This document shows positions 36,951-44,516 of a stretch of DNA of 64,000 bases, in pieces. The first letter of the stretch is position 1, and each line of letters opens with the position of its first letter. The notes beneath the pieces were generated by a model. The model was not told the origin of the DNA, did no database searches, and saw nothing but the letters and a program-made list of their open reading frames with translations. The stretch covers positions 225,528 through 289,527 of the forward strand of contig NZ_QJTK01000003.1 of assembly GCF_003217355.1 (NCBI RefSeq), written 5' to 3'. The stretch is from Rhodobacter viridis (GTDB lineage: Bacteria; Pseudomonadota; Alphaproteobacteria; Rhodobacterales; Rhodobacteraceae). Both the position numbers and the translations under genes were made by a program.

Positions 36951-38390
36951 TCAGCCGCCCATCCCGAACCATTTCGCCCAAAGGCCCGCGGCCCAGAACA
37001 TCAGGCTCAGCGTCATCATCAGGATGCCGAGCCCGAACTTGTCGCGCAGCGCAAAGACGATCGGGTCGTAATCCTGCTTGCCGAACCAGCCAAGTGCCAC
37101 CATGCGCACCAGCCACCAGCCCATCGGCAGCATCGCCAGCCACAAAAGCCAGGTGTCGGGGTAAAGCATCCGCCCTTGATCCGAGATCGAATAGAGGAAG
37201 AAGATCACCAGCGCGCCGACGACGCCGATCCCGGCGACGTTGAGCAGATCGCCCCGATCCGGGCGACCATAGCCGCGGCCGGGCAGGGGCTCGTCATTCG
37301 TGGCCAGCGTCAACTCGGTCAGCCGCTTCACGCAACCAAGGCTGAGGAAGATCGGGAAGATGAAGATCAGCATGTAGATCGAGACATCGACCACGCCCGC
37401 TGCCGCCCCGGCCACGACGCGGATCGTGTACAGCGCGGCCAAGGTGGTGATGTCGACCCAGCGCATCCGCTTCAGCTTCAGCGAATAGGCGAGCGAGGTG
37501 ATCATGTAGAGCACGATGATGCCGAAGAAGCTCGCGTTCAGCGCCGCCGCGATGCCAAGGGCCGCGGCGGCAAGGCCGAGGAAGGCGATCATCCCGACCT
37601 TGATCGGCACCGCGCCGGAGGCAAAGGGCCGGTGGCACTTCGTCGGATGCAGCCGGTCGGCCTCGAGATCGAGCAGGTCGTTGACGATGTAGATCGAGGA
37701 GGCGGCAAAGGAAAAGGCGATCATGCCGAACAGGATCGGCAGCAGCGTCGCGGCATCGAAGCGATGCGCCGCGATCATCGGCAAGAGCAGAAGGACGTTC
37801 TTCACCCATTGATGCGGCCGGATCGCCTTGAGTAGCGACGCGGGTGTCCAGCCGCCGGGCAGGTTCACCACCCCGATGCCGCGCGCGGGCAGGGCATTCG
37901 CCTCGGAGACATGCCCGACCACCACCGCGGTCTCGGCATGTTCCCACACCGCCATGTCCGTGGCCTCGTTGCCGGCATAGACGAAGCCGCGCGGCCCGAA
38001 GGCCCGCACCAGCGCCCCGGCCTTGGCCGCCCCTTTCAGATTGACCCGACCATCCGAGGCGAAGACCCGCTCGGACAGGCCATGATCCGCCGCCAGCTGT
38101 GTCACCAGCGATCGATCCGAGGCCGAGGCCAGACAGACCTCGCGTCCTTCGTGCAGGGCCTCGATCACCACCTCGGCGACGGCGGCATTGACCGGCATCA
38201 GATCGGTGCGCAGCGGTACCAGCGCGGCCAACTCCGCCTTCAGCCGGGCGCGGTCGCCAAAAGAGGTCGCCGCAAGCCGCAACGTGCCGATCGGGTCGCG
38301 GCCAAGACCGGCCCAGAACCCCTCGTAGAGCAGATCCGTGGTCAGGAAGGTGCCGTCGACATCAAGCACCAGCGGTTTGTCGTTGCTCAT
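36951..38390 (-). CDS. HAD hydrolase-UbiA prenyltransferase fusion protein
   Basis: A 479-residue two-domain protein. Residues 1-190 are a HAD-type phosphatase (LDVDGTFLTTDLLYE near 7, YAGNEATDMAVW near 138). Residues about 195-479 form a UbiA-like membrane prenyltransferase with the Asp-rich motif VNDLLDLEADRLHPTK (about 260-275) and a second LKLKRMRWVDITTL. Such fusions resemble decaprenyl-phosphate phosphoribosyl transfer proteins (DprE-pathway Rv3806c type) in the membrane half, which pair sugar-phosphate transfer with dephosphorylation. I start at the ATG at 38390, which has AGGGATGAGA before it. The product is not known. Confidence 0.86.
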   Translation of the reverse strand: MSNDKPLVLDVDGTFLTTDLLYEGFWAGLGRDPIGTLRLAATSFGDRARLKAELAALVPLRTDLMPVNAAVAEVVIEALHEGREVCLASASDRSLVTQLAADHGLSERVFASDGRVNLKGAAKAGALVRAFGPRGFVYAGNEATDMAVWEHAETAVVVGHVSEANALPARGIGVVNLPGGWTPASLLKAIRPHQWVKNVLLLLPMIAAHRFDAATLLPILFGMIAFSFAASSIYIVNDLLDLEADRLHPTKCHRPFASGAVPIKVGMIAFLGLAAAALGIAAALNASFFGIIVLYMITSLAYSLKLKRMRWVDITTLAALYTIRVVAGAAAGVVDVSIYMLIFIFPIFLSLGCVKRLTELTLATNDEPLPGRGYGRPDRGDLLNVAGIGVVGALVIFFLYSISDQGRMLYPDTWLLWLAMLPMGWWLVRMVALGWFGKQDYDPIVFALRDKFGLGILMMTLSLMFWAAGLWAKWFGMGG

Positions 38391-38392
38391 TC

Positions 38393-39262
38393 TCATCCCT
38401 TCGATGCGAAGACGCAGCCGTCGGTGACCAATTCCGGCGGGCTCAGGCAGAGCCCCCGCGCCACCTGCCAGGCCGCCAGCACCTTGGGCACGTAATCGCG
38501 CGTCTCGGCATAGGGCGGAACGCCGCCATTGCCCTTCACGGCGTTTTCCCCGGCGTTGTAGGCGGCGATCACCATCAGCGGATCGCGGTCGAATTCCTTC
38601 ATCAGCCAGTCCAGATAGGCGACGCCGCCCTTGATGTTCTGGCCCGGATCGCGGCTGTCGGCGACGGCGAAGCGGGTGGCCGTGGCCGGGATCAGCTGCA
38701 TCAGCCCGACTGCCCCCGAATGCGAGACCGCATCCGCCTGACCGCCCGACTCGGTCGAGATCACCGCAAGCACCAGCGCCGGCGAGACCTCGGTGCCGAT
38801 CGTCGCCGCAAGGATGTCGCGGCCATGCGTCTGTGCGATCGCCTGCAGATTGGCCAGCCGCGGCCCCCGAACCGCCTGCCCGCCCGGCCCCATGGTCAGC
38901 GCGTCAAGCGCCTGCTGGAACCGTCCCGAGCGATCCGCAAGATTGGGCGACACCACGCTCCAGAACCAGGCATAAGAGGCCGACCCGCCATCGGCGGGCC
39001 GCGTCGAGGCCGCGCCCGGGGCCGGAGGCGGCGTTGCGGTGATCGGCGCGAAGGGCTGGGCGGCCTGCGCCGCCAGCGCGGCGGCCTGTTCCTCGGGGTC
39101 GATCTGGATGGTGAGAAAGCGCGTCTGCCCCGCCTTCGGCGGCAGCACGCGGCGCGGCTCGAAATGGTGGACAGTCGGCGTTTTCGGGCCGATCTCAGCG
39201 AAAACCGGCACGACCGAAACGGTCGCGCTCAGGGCGAGACTGACAACAAATATACGGCGCAT
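38393..39262 (-). CDS. Periplasmic lytic transglycosylase (SLT domain)
   Basis: A 289-residue exported enzyme that cleaves peptidoglycan glycan strands. Signal peptide MRRIFVVSLALSATVSVVPVFA, a proline/alanine-rich linker, then a Slt70-like catalytic domain with the catalytic Glu in VISTESGGQADAVSHSGAVGLMQL (about 162-185) and YNAGENAVKGNGGVPPYAETRDYV near 235. Start at 39262 chosen because AGGATCGCGCAA precedes it and the signal peptide begins there. Its stop is 2 bases from the HAD-UbiA start, so the two form an operon. Lytic transglycosylases often open the wall for envelope machines such as the neighbouring pilus (inference). Confidence 0.9.
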   Translation of the reverse strand: MRRIFVVSLALSATVSVVPVFAEIGPKTPTVHHFEPRRVLPPKAGQTRFLTIQIDPEEQAAALAAQAAQPFAPITATPPPAPGAASTRPADGGSASYAWFWSVVSPNLADRSGRFQQALDALTMGPGGQAVRGPRLANLQAIAQTHGRDILAATIGTEVSPALVLAVISTESGGQADAVSHSGAVGLMQLIPATATRFAVADSRDPGQNIKGGVAYLDWLMKEFDRDPLMVIAAYNAGENAVKGNGGVPPYAETRDYVPKVLAAWQVARGLCLSPPELVTDGCVFASKG

Positions 39263-39584
39263 TTGCGCGATCCTGCTCTTGCGGTCCGATTTTGGACCCT
39301 TTGTCCGGCTGGTGCCGGTTGCGGTCACTATTCCCGAAATCGGCTGAAAAACCAAGGAAAACGCGATTTCCCCGGGAAAACGGCCGTGCTTTGGCGCCGA
39401 AGTGTTGCACGAAGGCTTGGTCTTGCCGGTACTTCAGGGGCGGGATGGCGGTTAACCTGTCTTGGATATGGCATCGTTGCGCCGCAATCGCGCCACGATC
39501 CGGGCCGGAAATCGACACGCCCGAAAGGCGAACTCACCCGACTTGCACAACCATGAATGCAACGCAGAGATCAGGAGAAACGCG
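39263..39584. other. Intergenic region between the transglycosylase gene and the first pilin gene (322 bases)
   Basis: No coding sequence is supported. The left part should hold the transglycosylase promoter (minus strand). The right part holds a TTAA half site at 39452-39455 and the conserved pilin-upstream motif CAATCGCGCCACGATC at 39485-39500, about 85 bases before the first pilin ATG. No full CtrA box is visible here. Confidence 0.55.
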
Positions 39585-39779
39585 ATGACCTGCTTCAAAC
39601 TTGCCCGTATGCTTCGTTCCGAGGAAGATGGTGCCGTGACCGTGGATTGGGTGGTGCTGACCGCGGCGGTGGTCGGCCTTGGCGCGGCGGCCCTTACGCT
39701 GGTGCGCTCGAACACCGGCGCGTTGAGCACGAAGGTCGGCGATTATCTGGCCAGCGCCTCGGTCAATACGTCGTTCTGA
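39585..39779 (+). CDS. Flp/Fap-type IVb pilin 1
   Basis: A 64-residue prepilin: a charged leader ending in Gly (MTCFKLARMLRSEEDG) then AVTVDWVVLTAAVVGLGAA, a single hydrophobic helix, and a short C-terminus ending in VNTSF. The Flp processing motif is normally G/xxxxEY; here it is G/AVTVDW, with Asp at position 5 and Trp at position 6. AGGAGAAACGCG precedes the ATG. First of six tandem paralogues and the least like pilins 2-4 in its leader (MTCFKLARML). Confidence 0.86.
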   Translation: MTCFKLARMLRSEEDGAVTVDWVVLTAAVVGLGAAALTLVRSNTGALSTKVGDYLASASVNTSF

Positions 39780-39857
39780 GACCCTTTGCGGGCGGGTCGG
39801 CGCTGGCTGGCCCCGGCGAAACGGGCTTGGACAATTTTCGCGCGCGGCGCTGTTTTG

Positions 39858-39872
39858 TTAGTACCTTCTTAA
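39858..39872. promoter_or_regulatory. Candidate CtrA box upstream of pilin 2
   Basis: TTAG-N7-TTAA, one mismatch from the TTAA-N7-TTAA full CtrA site. About 157 bases before the pilin 2 ATG. The motif CAATCGGGCCACGATTC follows at 39911-39927. Confidence 0.55.
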
Positions 39873-40028
39873 CGAATTTCTGTCGCCGCGAAGATTTCTG
39901 GAAGCTGCCCCAATCGGGCCACGATTCGACGGCAGAAAGTCTCCATACCGCGATGCAGGGGAACGGAAGATACCCAGCCAACACCGCGGCGGACAGCTCG
40001 TCGAACCGGACAACCAAGGAGATCCCCG

Positions 40029-40223
40029 ATGAAATTCTTCAAACTCGCCCGCAAGATCCGCACCGAAGAAGACGGCGCCGTGACCGTTGACTGGGTTGTG
40101 CTGACGGCCGCCGTCGTCGGTCTCGGCGCTGCCGCGCTGACCCTCGTGCGCACCAACACCGGCACGCTGACCACCAAGATCGGCAACTACCTTGCCTCGG
40201 CTTCGGTCAACACCAGCTTCTGA
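40029..40223 (+). CDS. Flp/Fap-type IVb pilin 2
   Basis: A 64-residue prepilin with leader MKFFKLARKIRTEEDG and mature start AVTVDWVVLTAAVVGLGAA. Nearly identical to pilin 3 (differences only near residues 3 and 51), so the pair is a recent duplication or kept alike by conversion. AAGGAGATCCCCG precedes the ATG. A hairpin terminator follows at 40247, so each pilin is its own transcription unit. Confidence 0.9.
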   Translation: MKFFKLARKIRTEEDGAVTVDWVVLTAAVVGLGAAALTLVRTNTGTLTTKIGNYLASASVNTSF

Positions 40224-40246
40224 TCGCGCCGCAAGACGAAGATCGC

Positions 40247-40272
40247 AAAGGCCGCCCTCGAGGTGGCCTTTT
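40247..40272 (+). terminator. Terminator of pilin 2
   Basis: AAAGGCCGCC pairs with GGTGGCCTTT around CTCGA, followed by TTCGCTTTT. Starts 24 bases after the stop codon. Confidence 0.8.
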
Positions 40273-40348
40273 CGCTTTTGGCGCCGTGGGAATCGGCGTT
40301 GCGATTCTGCCTGACCCACGTCGTCAGAACGGCCCGGCCACCGAAATG

Positions 40349-40363
40349 GTTAATGTTTAATTT
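40349..40363. promoter_or_regulatory. Candidate CtrA box upstream of pilin 3
   Basis: TTAA-N7-TTTA, one mismatch from the full site, about 151 bases before the pilin 3 ATG. The motif CCAATCACGTCACGATTC follows at 40411-40428. Confidence 0.5.
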
Positions 40364-40513
40364 ACTCCAAGACGGATTTGGCCTTGCCGCGAAGATATAC
40401 CGCTTCCGCCCCAATCACGTCACGATTCACCGCCACAAAGAACCCATCCCGCGAGGCTGGAGATAGCGAAGCCCGGCAGCAGCGCGGCAAACCTGAACTC
40501 AAGGAGACTTCCG

Positions 40514-40708
40514 ATGAACTTCTTCAAACTCGCCCGCAAGATCCGTACCGAAGAAGACGGCGCCGTGACCGTTGACTGGGTTGTGCTGACCGCCGCCGTC
40601 GTCGGCCTCGGCGCTGCTGCGCTGACCCTTGTGCGCACCAACACCGGCACGCTGACCACCAAAGTCGGCAACTACCTGGCCTCGGCCTCGGTGAACACCA
40701 GCTTCTGA
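40514..40708 (+). CDS. Flp/Fap-type IVb pilin 3
   Basis: A 64-residue prepilin, leader MNFFKLARKIRTEEDG, then AVTVDWVVLTAAVVGLGAA and the C-terminus VGNYLASASVNTSF. It differs from pilin 2 at two positions only. AAGGAGACTTCCG precedes the ATG. It shares with pilins 1 and 2 an upstream CCAATC...CACGATTC motif. A terminator hairpin follows at 40732. Confidence 0.9.
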   Translation: MNFFKLARKIRTEEDGAVTVDWVVLTAAVVGLGAAALTLVRTNTGTLTTKVGNYLASASVNTSF

Positions 40709-40731
40709 TCCCGTCGCAAGGCCAGGATCGC

Positions 40732-40757
40732 AAGGGCCGCCCTCGAGGCGGCCTTTC
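40732..40757 (+). terminator. Terminator of pilin 3
   Basis: GGCCGCC pairs with GGCGGCC around a 5-base loop, followed by TTTCGCATTT. Nearly the same sequence as the pilin 2 terminator. Confidence 0.8.
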
Positions 40758-40796
40758 GCATTTCCGGCGGCCCTCACCCGCCTGAAAGAAAAACCG

Positions 40797-40811
40797 TTAA
40801 GGCCTTATTAA
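40797..40811. promoter_or_regulatory. Perfect CtrA box upstream of pilin 4
   Basis: TTAAGGCCTTATTAA, an exact TTAA-N7-TTAA match, ending 95 bases before the pilin 4 ATG. Its surroundings (GTTAAGGCCTTATTAACGTC) match those of the box before pilin 5. Confidence 0.72.
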
Positions 40812-40906
40812 CGTCATCATTTTTCGGCAGGCTTCGTCCATCCGCGAGGCATTCCGCTTGGCATTTTCCAGCAGCTCCGCATCCACACGACTTCAGGAGA
40901 GACGAG

Positions 40907-41101
40907 ATGAAATTTTTCAAGATTGCCCACAAGATCCGCACCGAGGAAGAGGGCGCCGTGACTGTGGATTGGGTCGTGCTGACTGCTGCTGTCGTCGGAA
41001 TTGGGGCTGCTGCGCTGACGCTGGTGCGTACCAAGACCGGCGTGCTGACCACCAAGATCGGCAATTACCTCGCCTCGGCGTCGGTCAACACGAGCTTCTG
41101 A
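40907..41101 (+). CDS. Flp/Fap-type IVb pilin 4
   Basis: A 64-residue prepilin, leader MKFFKIAHKIRTEEEG, mature start AVTVDWVVLTAAVVGIGAA, C-terminus IGNYLASASVNTSF. Unlike its neighbours it has Glu before the cleavage Gly (EEEG). AGGAGAGACGAG precedes the ATG. It has a perfect CtrA box upstream and a hairpin downstream. The different promoter type from pilins 1-3 suggests separate regulation within the array. Confidence 0.9.
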   Translation: MKFFKIAHKIRTEEEGAVTVDWVVLTAAVVGIGAAALTLVRTKTGVLTTKIGNYLASASVNTSF

Positions 41102-41120
41102 GCCTTGCCCATGGGCTTTA

Positions 41121-41143
41121 GGGGCCGCCGCAAGGCGGCCTTT
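41121..41143 (+). terminator. Terminator of pilin 4
   Basis: GGCCGCC pairs with GGCGGCC around GCAA, followed by TTTCCATTTG. Confidence 0.78.
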
Positions 41144-41210
41144 CCATTTGCGGGTCTGCGGGGCGATGCTATCTGGAAACGCGATGCAACCCTGACGCGA
41201 AATAATTTCG

Positions 41211-41225
41211 TTAATGCCTTATTAA
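41211..41225. promoter_or_regulatory. Perfect CtrA box upstream of pilin 5
   Basis: TTAATGCCTTATTAA, an exact TTAA-N7-TTAA match, ending 94 bases before the pilin 5 ATG, the same spacing as for pilin 4. Confidence 0.72.
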
Positions 41226-41319
41226 GGTCGTTTTCTGTGGCGATACCATAAGCACCGGGTTGGAACCGGCATTGGCAGAAAACCGGTTTCACGCGTCTTT
41301 GGTAACAGGAGTTAACGAT

Positions 41320-41514
41320 ATGAAATTCTTCAAAATTGCCCGCAAGATCCGCGCCGAAGAAGACGGCGCCGTGACAGTCGATTGGGTTGTGCTGACGGCG
41401 GCCGTTGTCGGTCTCGGCGCAGCCGCGCTTGGCATCGTGCGCACCAAGACCGGAACTCTGAGCACCAAGGTCGGCAATTATCTGGCCTCGGCCTCGGTCA
41501 AGACCAGCTTTTGA
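41320..41514 (+). CDS. Flp/Fap-type IVb pilin 5
   Basis: A 64-residue prepilin, leader MKFFKIARKIRAEEDG, mature start AVTVDWVVLTAAVVGLGAA, then ALGIVRTKTGTLSTKVGNYL and the C-terminus ASASVKTSF. AGGAGTTAACGAT precedes the ATG. The mature C-terminal half carries more lysines than pilins 1-3. A GGGGCGG/CCGCCCC-type GC-rich hairpin follows the stop. Confidence 0.9.
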   Translation: MKFFKIARKIRAEEDGAVTVDWVVLTAAVVGLGAAALGIVRTKTGTLSTKVGNYLASASVKTSF

Positions 41515-41684
41515 GCTGACGGACCCGAGCGGGGCGGCCCGGGCTGCCCCGCATCGGTGCAGATCGACCGAGTTCGGATTTCGCCGAAAAAAATGCGTCG
41601 ATCTGCCCCAATTACGCCGCCTTGCCCGTGCATAGCCGGGTTGGAATGCCGCAGGCCGCATGGAGCACAAGAATGGGGAAGAGC

Positions 41685-41876
41685 ATGACAGCAGCAGGCT
41701 GGACCTGGATCCTTTGCGAAGAAGACGGCGCGATCACGGTCGATTGGGTCGTGCTCACTGCGGCCGTCGTGTCAATGGGCATGCTTGCCGGGGGGATCGT
41801 CTGGACGAACTCCGGCAGCGTCGCGCGCAATGTGTCATCCTACATCGGCTCGCAATCGGTGATCACCACGTTCTGA
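41685..41876 (+). CDS. Divergent Flp-type pilin or pseudopilin (sixth paralogue)
   Basis: A 63-residue protein with leader MTAAGWTWILCEEDG, then AITVDWVVLTAAVVSMGMLAGG, and a C-terminus YIGSQSVITTF unlike the other five. The leader lacks the basic K/R residues typical of the others. GGGGAAGAGC before the ATG at 41685 and the family length favour this start; an ATG at 41673 would add four residues. The divergence suggests a minor pilin, possibly a tip or assembly-priming subunit (inference). Confidence 0.78.
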   Translation: MTAAGWTWILCEEDGAITVDWVVLTAAVVSMGMLAGGIVWTNSGSVARNVSSYIGSQSVITTF

Positions 41877-42004
41877 GTTGCAATGCGGTTTGCTGCACCG
41901 CCTCAGCGGCTTCCCCGAGGCCATGAAATTGCCCGAATTCACGTCGAGTGTCCGGAACAGTATTTTGGCCGAAGGTTCGGCCTTGAAAGGAACATGGTGA
42001 GCCG

Positions 42005-42880
42005 ATGCGCATGATTGTCGCTCTTGTGCTGGTTTTGGGTGTCGCCCTTGCCGGTGCCGCCGTTTACATGGCGCAGCAGCAGATCTCGCAATTCCAGAAC
42101 GAACGCGACATGCTTGTGGCCGAGCAGGCGAATGCGCCGAAGCTGGTCGATGTCGTGATCCTGCGCCGGGCGCTGGCCTATGGGGAACGGTTCACCGCCG
42201 CCGATCTCGGTGTGATCAAGATGCAGGAGGGCCATCTTCCCGAGGGGATCTTCCATTTGGTGGCAACGCCGCTTGGGGCGCCCGAAGAGGCGCTCGCGGC
42301 CTCGGTCTTCCCGGGCGGCGAAACCCGTCCGCGCGCCGCGCTGCGCTCCTATGATGCGTATGAGGCGATCCTCGCGAACAAGATCACCGCGCCCGGCGTC
42401 GATGCCGGGATCATGGCGAACCTGTCGCCGAACATGCGCGCCTTCACGATTTCGGTGAACGCGACGACCGGGGTTTCGGGCTTCCTGCGGCCGGGCGATC
42501 GCGTCGACGTCTACTGGTCGGGCGAGGTGAATGGTGAAAGGGTGACGAAGCTGATCGACACCAGCCTGCGTCTGATCGCGATCGACCAGAGCGCCGATGC
42601 CGACCGTTCCGAGGAAACCAAGGTCGCCGCCACGGTGACGGCGGAGGTGACGCCCGAACAGGTGGCGGCCCTGACGTTGGCGCAAGGCACCGGCGAGTTG
42701 ACGCTCTCGCTCGTGGGGATGCAGAACACCTCCGATCCGGGTGCGATCGAGATCGACCGCAACAAGCTTCTGGGCATTCAGGCGCAAGAAGCGGTGAAAG
42801 TCGAAGCCGAACGGGTTTGCACCGTGAAGATGCGCAAGGGCACCGAACTGGTCGAGACCCCGATCCCCTGCAAGAACTGA
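42005..42880 (+). CDS. cpaB: Flp pilus assembly protein CpaB (RcpC)
   Basis: A 291-residue protein with one N-terminal membrane segment (MIVALVLVLGVALAGAAVYM), a SAF domain (about 50-120) and the RcpC/CpaB C-terminal region with the family stretch GFLRPGDRVDVYWSG (about 159-173). It is a periplasmic component linked to secretin function. Two cysteines near the C-terminus (VCTVKMRKG..IPCKN) may form a disulfide. First gene of the assembly part of the locus, 128 bases after pilin 6. Confidence 0.92.
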   Translation: MRMIVALVLVLGVALAGAAVYMAQQQISQFQNERDMLVAEQANAPKLVDVVILRRALAYGERFTAADLGVIKMQEGHLPEGIFHLVATPLGAPEEALAASVFPGGETRPRAALRSYDAYEAILANKITAPGVDAGIMANLSPNMRAFTISVNATTGVSGFLRPGDRVDVYWSGEVNGERVTKLIDTSLRLIAIDQSADADRSEETKVAATVTAEVTPEQVAALTLAQGTGELTLSLVGMQNTSDPGAIEIDRNKLLGIQAQEAVKVEAERVCTVKMRKGTELVETPIPCKN

Positions 42881-43072
42881 GTGCCGAGCCCCCTGCCCGG
42901 GGCCGCGGCGGATATGCGGCTTGGGCACATTCCGCAGGAAAGGGGCCGCAAAAACGGTTGATTCTTGCAAAAAATCAAACACTAGGGCATTGTCAGTGCC
43001 ACAGCGGTGAAAATCACCGATACCGGGCGTCAGATCCGGGTAGAGCAGCGTGATCGGAGAGGCAGGATCACC

Positions 43073-44491
43073 ATGAATATGAAGAGTTTCTTCGGCGCTT
43101 GCGCGATGGGTGTCGCGCTCGCGTCCGGTGTTTCGGTCCCGCTGTTCGCGGAAACGCTGCGCATTGTCTCGGGCACCGGCAGCACACCGCTCGCTGTGCC
43201 GATGAACCGGGCCGTGGTTGTGGAAAGCGACAAGCCGTTCTCTGAACTGTCGATTGCCAACCCCGGTATCGCCGACGTCACGACCCTGTCGGACAAGACG
43301 ATCTACGTTCTGGGCAAGGTTCCGGGCCGCACGACGATGACGGTTCTGGGCGCGGATGGCGCGCTGCTTTCGAACGTCGAAGTGCAGGTCACCCCCGACA
43401 TCGCCGAATTCAAGGAACGCCTGAAGCAGATCCTGCCCGGCGAGAATATCGAGGTCCGCACCGCCAACGACGGCATCGTGCTGTCGGGCACGGTCTCGTC
43501 TTCGTCGAAGCTCGACCGCGCGCTTGATCTGGCCAAGCGCTATGCGGGCGACCGGGTTTCGAACCTGATGAACGTCGGCGGCACGCAGCAGGTGATGCTG
43601 AAAGTCCGCTTCGCCGAGATGCAGCGCTCGGTGTCGAAAAACCTCGCCTCGTCTCTGGCGATGAAAGGGACGGTTGGCGGTGGCAATGCCCAGACGGGCG
43701 TCAGCACCGGCACCGGCAATTTCACCGCCAACGGCGCGCTGGCGAATGCTTTCCCCTCCAGCGGCGACGGCACCTTCCCGATCTCCAGCAGCACGCAGGG
43801 CGCGCTGGGGCTTGGCTTCACCGTCGGCAACATGGAATTCGGCGTGCTGCTCGAAGCGCTTGAAAGCAAGGGCATGGTCCGCACGCTGGCCGAGCCGAAC
43901 CTGACCGCGCTCTCGGGCCAGCAGGCCAAGTTCCTGGCGGGTGGCGAATATCCGATCCCGGTGGTGTCCGACAACGGCGTCTCGATCGAATACAAGCCCT
44001 TCGGTGTCGAGATGACCTTCGTGCCGCGCGTCGTCGAAGGCGATCTGATCAACCTCGAGATTGCGGCGGCCGTCTCGGCCATCGACACCTCGGTGACGAT
44101 GACGAACAACGGCACCACCGTGAACGCCTTCAAACGCCGCGAGACCTCGACCACGGTCGAGATGCGTGATGGCGAAAGCTTCGCCATCGCCGGCCTGCTG
44201 CAGGACGATTTCAACGATCTGAACAGCCAGATCCCGTGGCTGGGCGACGTACCGGTGCTGGGCTCGCTGTTCCGCTCGACCGCGTTCGAACGCAAGCAAT
44301 CCGAACTTGTCATCATCATCACGCCGCATCTGGTCACGCCCACGCATGGTGAGGCGCTGGCGCTGCCGACCGACCGCGTCAGGCTGCCGAGCGAATCCGA
44401 GCTTTTCCTGCGCGGCAAGACCGAAGGCGGTGCCGCGGGCGAAGTTGCCAAGCAGGACTTTTCCGGCTCCTATGGCTATGTGATGGAGTGA
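43073..44491 (+). CDS. cpaC: Flp pilus outer-membrane secretin CpaC (RcpA)
   Basis: A 472-residue secretin with signal peptide ending LFA-ET, an N-terminal secretin/BON-type region (about 60-165) and the type II/III secretin core (about 190-445) including FLAGGEYPIPV and LVIIITPHLVTP. It forms the ring through which the pilus leaves. AGGATCACC precedes the ATG at 43073; an earlier in-frame ATG at 43007 would break the signal peptide. The 192-base gap after cpaB may hold another promoter. Confidence 0.94.
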   Translation: MNMKSFFGACAMGVALASGVSVPLFAETLRIVSGTGSTPLAVPMNRAVVVESDKPFSELSIANPGIADVTTLSDKTIYVLGKVPGRTTMTVLGADGALLSNVEVQVTPDIAEFKERLKQILPGENIEVRTANDGIVLSGTVSSSSKLDRALDLAKRYAGDRVSNLMNVGGTQQVMLKVRFAEMQRSVSKNLASSLAMKGTVGGGNAQTGVSTGTGNFTANGALANAFPSSGDGTFPISSSTQGALGLGFTVGNMEFGVLLEALESKGMVRTLAEPNLTALSGQQAKFLAGGEYPIPVVSDNGVSIEYKPFGVEMTFVPRVVEGDLINLEIAAAVSAIDTSVTMTNNGTTVNAFKRRETSTTVEMRDGESFAIAGLLQDDFNDLNSQIPWLGDVPVLGSLFRSTAFERKQSELVIIITPHLVTPTHGEALALPTDRVRLPSESELFLRGKTEGGAAGEVAKQDFSGSYGYVME

Positions 44492-44516
44492 GAGGATGCA
44501 GGGTAGGGGCCAGACC

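Noticed and set aside
33916-37143. Open frame of over 1000 codons on the minus strand opposite valS
   Set aside because: Antisense to a clear valS coding region and without any recognisable domain; the third-position GC pattern of valS explains the absence of stops.
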